A stretch of DNA of 64,000 nucleotides, taken from positions 62,001 through 126,000 of the forward strand of contig NZ_AAWS01000021.1 of the NCBI RefSeq assembly GCF_000169175.1. The letters run 5' to 3'. Position 1 is the stretch's first letter, and each line of letters opens with the position of its first letter. The position numbers and the translations under genes are program-made. Origin of the DNA: Microscilla marina ATCC 23134 (lineage in GTDB: Bacteria > Bacteroidota > Bacteroidia > Cytophagales > Microscillaceae). Positions 35,698-43,900 of the stretch are shown here, in pieces. A model generated the notes under the pieces. That model saw only the letters and a program-made list of their open reading frames with translations, was not told the DNA's origin and made no database searches.

Positions 35698-36840
35698 ATG
35701 AATACAGTATCCGAAACACTTTCAGCCTCTCAACTCAGTCACTTTCGCAAAACCCTGCATCAATACCCAGAAGTGTCAAACCAAGAGCATCAAACCGCCC
35801 AACGGGTAGTTGATTTTCTTAAAAAATACTCGCCCAAGCAATTGCTAGAGCAAGTAGGAGGCACTGGTGTAGTAGCCACTTTTGAAGGAGCTCAGCCAGG
35901 CAAACATGTATTGATTCGTTGCGAGCTAGATGCTTTGCCCATAGCCGAAATCAATGATTTTGCCCATAAGTCTATCAGCGAAGGAGTGGGGCATAAGTGT
36001 GGGCACGATGGGCATATGGCGATAGTAGCTGGCTTGGCGCCTTTTTTACAAGATTTGCCAAAGGGCAAGGTAAGTTTACTTTTTCAGCCTGCTGAAGAAA
36101 CTGGAGAGGGGGCTTTACAAATGTTAGACGACGAAAAATTTAAGGCAATTCAGCCCGATTATGTGTTTGCGCTGCACAACCTACCAGGCAGCCCATTACA
36201 TCAAATATTAGTAAAACCGGGTGCTTTTAGTGCAGCATCTAAAGGGATGATTGTTAGGCTCATAGGAGAAACATCGCATGCGGCTGAGCCTCAAGATGGT
36301 AAAAGCCCGGCATTGGCAATGGCAGCTATTGTGCAAATGTTGGATGGTTTACCCACAGCCCACAGTTTTGAAGATTTCACACTTATTACTGTTGTCCATG
36401 CCCTTTTGGGCGAAATAGCTTTTGGTACTACTCCGGGCTATGCCGAAGTAAGGGCTACCTTGCGTACTTTCTCAAACAAAGACATGCAAAAGCTTACCAA
36501 TGAGGCAGTAAGTCAGGCCCAAGCCATTGCTCAAAAATATGACTTAGGCATTGAAATAGCCTGGACTGAAGCCTTTGCTGCCGCAGTGAATAATGTGGCT
36601 TGTGTAGAAACTATTAAAAAAGTAGCCAAAAGCCACGAACTGGAGCTGAAACAGGTAACTGCCCCTATGAAATGGTCAGAAGACTTTGGTCAGTTTACCG
36701 AACGTTATCCAGGGGCATTGTTTGGATTAGGGGCAGGCGAGCATCACCCACAATTACATAATCCAGATTATGACTTTCCAGACGAAATATTATCTACAGG
36801 TATAGCCATGTTTTGGGGCATTATACAAGAGAGTCTATAG
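35698..36840 (+). CDS. M20-family amidohydrolase/peptidase
   Basis: 380 residues from ATG 35698; a TTG start at 35671 is in the same frame but unlikely. The enzyme has the M20D layout: RKTLHQYPEVSNQE, then CELDALPIAE with the Asp, GHKCGHDGHMA (first metal-binding His and Cys), PAEETGEGA (Glu and general base), FALHNLPG, and a late His (HHPQLHNPDYDFPDE). The dimerisation domain sits between. It is probably an aminoacylase or hippurate hydrolase-like enzyme that cleaves N-acyl amino acids in the cytoplasm. The 3' end overlaps the convergent gene by 6 bp. Confidence 0.93.
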   Translation: MNTVSETLSASQLSHFRKTLHQYPEVSNQEHQTAQRVVDFLKKYSPKQLLEQVGGTGVVATFEGAQPGKHVLIRCELDALPIAEINDFAHKSISEGVGHKCGHDGHMAIVAGLAPFLQDLPKGKVSLLFQPAEETGEGALQMLDDEKFKAIQPDYVFALHNLPGSPLHQILVKPGAFSAASKGMIVRLIGETSHAAEPQDGKSPALAMAAIVQMLDGLPTAHSFEDFTLITVVHALLGEIAFGTTPGYAEVRATLRTFSNKDMQKLTNEAVSQAQAIAQKYDLGIEIAWTEAFAAAVNNVACVETIKKVAKSHELELKQVTAPMKWSEDFGQFTERYPGALFGLGAGEHHPQLHNPDYDFPDEILSTGIAMFWGIIQESL

Positions 36841-39099
36841 CCTTACTCCAATCAATAAAATATCATCACGTTGCTCGGTATCGCGCATGTAGCGTTCCAG
36901 TAGCGTGTTTAAAAATACTTTTTGCTCGAGCAAAGGCAAGTGGTGTATTTTTGCCAGGGTGTGTTTGAGACGACGAGTACCAAACTTTCGCCTTTTGACA
37001 TTATTTTGATCAGTAAAACCGTCTGATTTGAGGTAGAGCAAGCTATTGGCAGGCAGGGTAAGGCGGTGGTTTTCAAAGCCCAAAGGGTGTTTTATTTCTC
37101 TGCCTATGGCTCTTCTACTGCCTTTTATTTCCTTAAGGGTAGCATCGTTTGCATCAACATAAACCAAATGACTTTTAGCACCAGCAAAATCGATTTGGGT
37201 TTGCCCATCAGGCAGTTTTTCTACTACTACTATAGACATATCCATTCCTCCATCGCTATGCACCCCGTTTTTGGTTAATATATTCAATACTTCGTTATCC
37301 AGACGTGTCAGGATTTTTGCTGGATTAGTAATCTTTAGAACATTTACAATTCGATCGAGCAGCATGTGCCCAATCAACGACATAAAAGCACCTGGTACCC
37401 CGTGCCCGGTACAATCTACTGCTGCCAACACTACCTTGTGAGTATGGGTAAGCACTGAAGGGTTGGCAGGGCGAGGAAAAGTGTCTTGATGTGGGTGAGT
37501 TTTGATAGGGTTGATCCAATAAAAATCGCCCGACACCACATCTTTAGGCTGATAGATGATAAAGTAGTCGTTGAGGAGTTGATCAAACTTACTTTGGTGA
37601 GGCAAAATAGCTTGCTGAATATTATTGGCGGCCCTGATGCTGCTATCTAGTTTGTGGTTGGTACGGGCAAGTTCTTTGTTTTTGGTCGCAATAAAGTCTT
37701 GTTGGCTCAATACCTCCTCTTGTTGTTGTTGTAGTTCCTCATTTTGGGTCAGTATCTCACTGTTGGCTTTCTTGAGTTCTTGAGTACGTTCTGCTACTTT
37801 TTGTTCCAGCTCTCTTTTGGCATTCTTTTCCAGTGAGAGAATCTTGAGCTGGGCTTCTTGTTCTTTCTTAAAATTAAGGTAAATATTGTGTCCCAATCCA
37901 GCACCAAACATAATGTTTTGCCACAAAATGCCTGCCTGTAAAAATAAACCTGGTTCAATATCAGTAATAAGCCCCAATGAAGCGACACTGTTGAGGGTTA
38001 AACCAGCCAAAAACAAAAAACTACCCACCAACAGGTACTTGGCAAAAGTAGCTCCCCTATTATAAACAATCACTATTATTGTGATGCCTGCTACCATATT
38101 TACCAGGTTGATGATTGACAACATATTAGTAGCCACAGCGTGCTTGTATTGATAGAGTAATACCCCACTGATGAACAAAGCCATTAAGCGGGTGATAATC
38201 ATCAACACAAGGGCATAGTCTATATACTTTGATAGTTGGCGAGTATGAAGCACCACCCGCATAAACTGGATATAAGAAATCCCTGCTAATTGGCTTGCCA
38301 CCAGCCATATAATATAATCATGAATGTTATTGTGGCTTATAAAACTTAAATACCCATAACTAGGGAGGTAGCCTATAGAAAAACTAATAGTTTGTAAGGC
38401 AAACAACAGATAAACTACCTCTTTGGTACTAATAAAAACGGTAATGGCAATGAAAAAAATAAGCCAAAAAAAGCCATGAAATACCCCTTGCGTAAAATTT
38501 TGTCGTTTGTTATGGGCTTGTTGACTTTGGTCGGTTACTAGCTTGGTCTGAAAATCTATAACCTGAGAAGGGTAATTGTGTATTTTGTAATAGATGGTAT
38601 ACAAGCCCTGAGGAGTCAGGCGTACTTCGGCAAGTTGATCGTACCAGTTGCCCAACCCATGCAGTCGGTCTTTAAAGTCAATCATAACCCCAGTATTTTG
38701 TCTATCTTGAAAAGCGGCTGCCTGATGGTCATATATATACACATGGGTAGTATCATTGACCCCTAAGTGTAAAAAACCTTTGATAAAACGAATACTGGTA
38801 TTGTGCAACCTCAACTTTACCCAATAAGTATAGTTTGAGTTGATAGGCTTTTGGTAGCCACGAAGGGGAGTAAACTGTCGGTTGTATTGATGTTTAATAT
38901 CTGAAAATGATAACTTGTGGGTAGGGTCGGCAAGTACTTGAAGGTAAGGTGTAAGGTCTAAATCATCAAAATCAGAGTTATTAAGGGTTAGTAGTGGCTC
39001 ACTTGTCGTGGTAGATTGAGCAAAAGGCAAATGTATATTTAACAGCAATAATGCAGCAATAAGCCATAATGAGGTATATGTAGCAAGAGCGTGAGTCAT
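36835..39099 (-). CDS. 7TMR-DISM receptor with PP2C (SpoIIE-type) phosphatase domain
   Basis: 754 residues. After a signal peptide (about 1-28) comes a 7TMR-DISM extracellular domain (about 45-185) with the WVKLRLHN signature. Seven predicted transmembrane helices follow (about 200-410), then a coiled coil rich in Glu and Gln (about 415-480). The C-terminal PP2C/SpoIIE phosphatase (about 490-754) shows the metal-binding blocks GDFYWI, AVDCTGHGVPGAFMSLIG, GGMDMS and SDGFTDQ. It is a membrane sensor that dephosphorylates a partner, probably an anti-anti-sigma-type protein (inferred; no partner gene is nearby). The stop overlaps the convergent M20 gene by 6 bp. Confidence 0.92.
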   Translation of the reverse strand: MTHALATYTSLWLIAALLLLNIHLPFAQSTTTSEPLLTLNNSDFDDLDLTPYLQVLADPTHKLSFSDIKHQYNRQFTPLRGYQKPINSNYTYWVKLRLHNTSIRFIKGFLHLGVNDTTHVYIYDHQAAAFQDRQNTGVMIDFKDRLHGLGNWYDQLAEVRLTPQGLYTIYYKIHNYPSQVIDFQTKLVTDQSQQAHNKRQNFTQGVFHGFFWLIFFIAITVFISTKEVVYLLFALQTISFSIGYLPSYGYLSFISHNNIHDYIIWLVASQLAGISYIQFMRVVLHTRQLSKYIDYALVLMIITRLMALFISGVLLYQYKHAVATNMLSIINLVNMVAGITIIVIVYNRGATFAKYLLVGSFLFLAGLTLNSVASLGLITDIEPGLFLQAGILWQNIMFGAGLGHNIYLNFKKEQEAQLKILSLEKNAKRELEQKVAERTQELKKANSEILTQNEELQQQQEEVLSQQDFIATKNKELARTNHKLDSSIRAANNIQQAILPHQSKFDQLLNDYFIIYQPKDVVSGDFYWINPIKTHPHQDTFPRPANPSVLTHTHKVVLAAVDCTGHGVPGAFMSLIGHMLLDRIVNVLKITNPAKILTRLDNEVLNILTKNGVHSDGGMDMSIVVVEKLPDGQTQIDFAGAKSHLVYVDANDATLKEIKGSRRAIGREIKHPLGFENHRLTLPANSLLYLKSDGFTDQNNVKRRKFGTRRLKHTLAKIHHLPLLEQKVFLNTLLERYMRDTEQRDDILLIGVRL

Positions 39100-39609
39100 T
39101 AAAAAAACTTAAGTTATGATGCAAAGCCTGGCAACGAATATGATAAACTTAAGACATATTTGCAAAACCAGCTGTATTGAGTAAGCTTTTATCCAAAAAA
39201 GATACAAAAAACTGTTTTTCCCCTATATTTTTTTCAAAAAACTATTACAAACTCTATCGCCTTGTTTTATACTTTTAAAACAAACCTAATACTTATACTC
39301 CATGTGGTTGTATTATTTAGTACAATCACCAAAACACATTCTTGTGTACAATATTTTCTTTCTTTTCAAACACATTGCTTTGCAACTTTGGGCAAATGGT
39401 TGTATTATTAACTATTCATTAATTAGTATAATTTTTTTGGTAAACACTGGTTTGCCAATGGCAATATATCGGGCTTCTTATGGTGGTACTTTCAGTTCCT
39501 GAAAGTATCTCTGAGAAGCTTTTTTTATAACCTGACCTTGAGAAGATTTCTCAGGAAAGGTGTCTGACTCAATCACAAAATAATCAACAAACTTTAAACA
39601 AATTTATTG
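39100..39609. other. Interval upstream of the cyclase toxin operon
   Basis: 510 bp without a convincing gene. A 66-codon frame at 39302-39502 has no family resemblance. The interval contains the palindrome at 39485-39509. I found no clear TAnnTTTG promoter. Confidence 0.35.
39485..39509. promoter_or_regulatory. Palindrome upstream of cyclase toxin operon
   Basis: GGTACTTTCAG-TTC-CTGAAAGTATC, 10 of 11 positions paired, centred 113 bp before the start codon. It is a candidate operator or mRNA-stabilising hairpin. A second pair, CTGAGAA/TTCTCAG, lies just downstream (39511-39552). Confidence 0.4.
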
Positions 39610-40947
39610 ATGCAAACAGGAGACAATGCACTTAAAGCAGTAGGCATGCCTGAGTGTCATGGAAGACAGTTTTTGGATGCTGCCGAGCAACAAAAAACCA
39701 TTATCATGTCACGAGCACCTGGCAAGTATGCCACTAAGCTTATAGAAGAAGGATATGCCTCTAAGGGCTTTCATAATAAAGCCAAGTCTTGTAACTGGGG
39801 CCCTATGGCGGGTTTTGTAAATACTCATCCATTATTTAGCAAGGCGGGGCTTACTGTAGACGGACAAAATAGCCAGAAAAAAAGCATTAAAAAAGCGTTC
39901 AAAGCTGGGGCACAATCCACTCAGGTGGTGATTTCGGAAGCGCGTCGTCTGGAACTCATCAATGACTTAAGATTGCTAAGAGAAGTACCCGAAGATTCAG
40001 GTTTGAAGCTATTTCGTGAAATGAACAAGCTAAATGGTTTGACCCCAACCTGTTACAAGTTTTCGCCACTAATGACCCACGTCAAGGGCGATTATGTCAA
40101 AGAAGCTTCAGGTTATCGTTTTTACCTCAAAGAACGTTTTTTGCGTACTTCGGACGAATTTACAAGTTGGCAAAGTGCTTTTGTCAATACCTCATTGCCC
40201 AAACTCTGGGAGGTATACTACACCGTTCCCGAAAAACCAGCCGTATTCTTACCTGTCAAGTCATTTGTTGATCCTAACTTTAAAAAAGTAAATATGGATG
40301 ATTATATGAGTGACAGAATTATTCACTTATATGCCACTACTGCCGATTTTGACTTGTTTTCGGTGTGGGTAGACCGCACTTTGGTGCAGCAGCAAATGGC
40401 GCAATACAAACTCGATGGAAAGCCCGAAAAGGCTGAGGAGCTGGAGTTGATGTCCAGAGAAATGGATATGCGCCCAGCGGCTACCCTTACCCTCTTTAGT
40501 TACTCTGCCACCGAAGTGCACGAAGATGCAGAGGTGGGTAACATTACTCCCCGCCTCTCTTTACTTAAAAATATATTGAATGAAAAGTTCAAAAAAAACT
40601 GCGGGTATAATATGGGCAACTTGGTACACCATAGTGATGAGGCTGGGCGCCCAAAAATAGATGATGTAGACTATCCTTTTATTGCTTTTTTGCCCGATAA
40701 CAACGAGGTGGCCACTGCCTATAAAAGCAGAATTATTACCATAGATGGCAACGGAGATTATGAAACGGTCAAGCGAGAGTTTAAAGGCTTGATAGACAAG
40801 GCAGTGAATGCAAATTTTAGGGTATGCTTGAACCCTGGTTGGGCTAAAGACCTGGGTGAAGATAAATATTTGCAATACATCATTGCTTCTAATCCTAAAA
40901 ACAATCCTTTCAGAAAACATTACAAAGAACCTACTGTGGTAGGCTAA
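39610..40947 (+). CDS. ExoY / anthrax edema factor-like nucleotidyl cyclase
   Basis: 445 residues from ATG 39610. Residues 43-69 contain KLIEEGYASKGF, then KAKSCNWGPMAGF. This is the family's catalytic core block, with Lys52 and Lys59 at the same seven-residue spacing as ExoY Lys81/Lys88 and edema factor Lys346/Lys353. The metal-binding Asp pair appears as TTADFDLF (Asp246, Asp248). GNITPR and LVHHSDEAGRP follow near 300-345, as in ExoY (GNITPR, MFHHSDDAG). Family members are secreted toxins that make cyclic nucleotides when activated by calmodulin or actin in a eukaryotic host. No signal peptide is seen, so export must be non-Sec. It is the first gene of an operon with the repeat-ended giant protein 13 bp downstream. 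Confidence 0.9.
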   Translation: MQTGDNALKAVGMPECHGRQFLDAAEQQKTIIMSRAPGKYATKLIEEGYASKGFHNKAKSCNWGPMAGFVNTHPLFSKAGLTVDGQNSQKKSIKKAFKAGAQSTQVVISEARRLELINDLRLLREVPEDSGLKLFREMNKLNGLTPTCYKFSPLMTHVKGDYVKEASGYRFYLKERFLRTSDEFTSWQSAFVNTSLPKLWEVYYTVPEKPAVFLPVKSFVDPNFKKVNMDDYMSDRIIHLYATTADFDLFSVWVDRTLVQQQMAQYKLDGKPEKAEELELMSREMDMRPAATLTLFSYSATEVHEDAEVGNITPRLSLLKNILNEKFKKNCGYNMGNLVHHSDEAGRPKIDDVDYPFIAFLPDNNEVATAYKSRIITIDGNGDYETVKREFKGLIDKAVNANFRVCLNPGWAKDLGEDKYLQYIIASNPKNNPFRKHYKEPTVVG

Positions 40948-40960
40948 TCGCAAACTAACT

Positions 40961-43900
40961 ATGGAAACACAAGATATAATGGTAGCCACAGGTTTTTCGG
41001 AGCTTGTAAACCAATTAACCCCACACAATGGTCAGATTAATCTGCCGCTTGGTAAACTTACCGACAACTTTGATGCATTCTTAAAGAATGTCTATTTCAA
41101 AGAAGGGAGTGTCATTGCCATTGACCAAGTAAGTATAGAAACCAACGAACAACTACAGTTGGTCACTATTACAGGTGTATCAAGTTTTATGAACGTGCCG
41201 AGTATGCCCTTAACAGCTTCTTTTGCAGTAGATGCTGAGGGTGAGATAAGGGCTGTATTGAAATATATGCTCATTGATGCCAGCAAAACATCTGGCTTCT
41301 GGAAGTTTAGCGATTCGTTTAAAACGTTGCCTGCTTTTGGTGATGCGTCAGCAGCATCAGGGTCTTTGCTTGACGATCTGAAGTTTAAAGAGGCCTCTTT
41401 TGTAGTAGCTTCTCACGCTGGGTATGACACCTCCCTGGGGCTCGACTTGGATGCTGGGATAAACTTTGGTGGTATAATGAAGCCACCAGCGCAACTGGGC
41501 ATTTTAAAGAATAGTTTGGGCGAAACAGATGCCCTGACGGTGTCCGGTTTTATCAATGTGCCCTCCGACGAAAAATATATGTATAACCCTGCGCTCGAAC
41601 GAAATGTAGCCAGTAGGAGAGGGTTTCCCTGGCTCACGGGCAATAAGTTGCCAGGAATTCACTTGCATGTTGATCTGGGCATAGATATGACAATGGGAGG
41701 GGTAAAGCTCACAAACAGTATTTATCAAATATATACACCCTTAAAACTAGGATGGCAAAATCTGGACAAGAGCTATCAGCCAATTGCTGCATATACAGCC
41801 ACACTTGATCTGCCCAAAGCTGACATTACCCTAGACATTGTAGGAGAAATAAGTGATGAAACCATTGCTGTAGAAGCTTTATGTGAGGGAGTGTCGGTAG
41901 GCAATCTTGCTGACCTTGCCGATATTTCGGGAGGTGACAATAGTTTGAGCGATACGTTGCCTGATATAATGACCAAACCCCTCAATGCCTTAAAAAAACT
42001 GGAGTTGACCAACTTGGGCTTCTCGTTTAGTTATGGCAACAGTGGTTTTAGTATTGGCTACCTTGCAGTGCAAGTGGCGATGGAAAACCTTAATTGGCAA
42101 ATATGGGACGACCATATTGTGGTAAACGAGCTTGGATGTCGTTTTGCGATCAACAACCCGTTTAACAACCCTCAATTTGAGACTGGCTTTTGGGGTAAAA
42201 CTGAAATAGAAGGGGTAGAGATTGACCTCGAAGCCAATAGCCGTGATGCTTACCTTATTTCTATGCGGTTGGGCGAAGCGCAAACGCTGCCTATAAGAAG
42301 CTTAATGAAAAAGTTTGCCCCTGAAATACCTGCTTTGCCCAATATGGTAGTAAACGACCTGGTGTTGATGGTGTCTATTGGAAATTTTATTTCGTTTTCG
42401 GGTGGTTTGATGGAAAAACCAGATAGTTGGTCGCTAGACCTGGGACCACAAAACCTTACGTTTTCTAATATTCGTTTTGACCTGAAAATACCTAAAGCAG
42501 GCAAAATAGGAGGGAGTTTTAGAGGGGAAGTAGGCATTGGTAAAAATATACGTCTGAAGGGTTTTTATGCCATTCCGGGGGACTTTAAAATAAAAGCTGA
42601 GTGTGATGAGCTAAATTTTAAAGAGTTGGTAGGCAAACTATCTAAGGAAAAACTATCGTTGCCCAGTGGCTTTGATATGACTTTCTACAACTCTTCTGTT
42701 TTGCTTAAGAAAGACAGTGGAGGAATGGCTTTTCAAATGGGCACCCGCTACGAAGATGATGCTTACTTTGCGCTCGAGATAAAAAAAGTAGAGGGGAAGT
42801 GGGGAGTTGCTGGAGGACTTTCTTTGTTAGATGCTCAACCATCTAAATTACCTGGGATGAGTTTTCTTGAACCCTTTGAGAAAGTGGTAGACTTACAAGA
42901 CTTTACCTTGGTGCTGGCGAGCTATAGCGATGCCGCTTTTAAGTTTCCTGGAATGGAGCAGTTTGCTAACCCTGCGCTTACCTCGTCTAACATTCCAATG
43001 CCTGCTCAGGCAGGAGGTTTGGTGGCTGGGCTGAACGTATACGCCAAGTGGAAGATAGATACTAAAAAGAAGGAAATGAAGCTACTCAAGCAAGTTTTAG
43101 GGCTTGACCCTGAACTGGGGGTAACGCTTCAGGTAGGCAAAAATCCTTCTAAAGACACCCGTTTGTTTGTGAGTTATACTACCGAGCTTATGAGCAAGCA
43201 TCCGTTTCAGGCAAAGTTTGGTTTCGCCATGAATAACGGCACCCCTGAGCTATTCCTTGCTGGAATGTTGCAAATGAAAATTCAGGGTGAAATGTGCCAG
43301 TTTGATGTGGCAATGAGCTTAGTAAAGGGAGGTTTCTTCTTCTCTGGAAGCATGAAAGGCACCCTTCAGTTTGGCGATTTGCAGTTGAGCAACCTTGCCT
43401 TGGCTTTAGGGTTCAACTGGGGTGGTATTCCAAGTTTGGGCATTGCGGGTACCATCAACTTACCCGACTTTACCAGTTCTATTGCTGTATTGTTCGACTC
43501 CACCGACCCTTCTAAGAGTTTGTTGGCGGGTGCCATCAGCGATTTGTCTTTGGGAGATATTGCCGAAACCATTGCTCAGACTGACATCCCGGACGATATA
43601 GAAGGCATTTTGGATGGTATAGAGGTAAAAGGCAACCGCCCTTTTGATATTCCTCTAACCGAGGCTGATAACTTTGATGACCAGGATTTGACGGCCATAT
43701 CGGCAGCTTTCCAATCCTATGGTACAGTGTCGGTACCCTCTACCGAAACCTCTGCTTTGTTTGTGGTAAATAAACCAGGCAAGTCGTGGAGCCTGACCGA
43801 TATGCCTAATAATATGCGCCACTATCAAATAGAAAAAGTGGGCAAAAACCTGCGTGTGTCATTGAACCCACAAATTTATCTGGCACCAGCTGGCGCACAA

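Noticed and set aside
39302-39502. 66-codon frame before the cyclase operon
   Set aside because: No family resemblance, composition typical of AT-rich non-coding DNA, and it runs into the palindrome. Treated as leader DNA.
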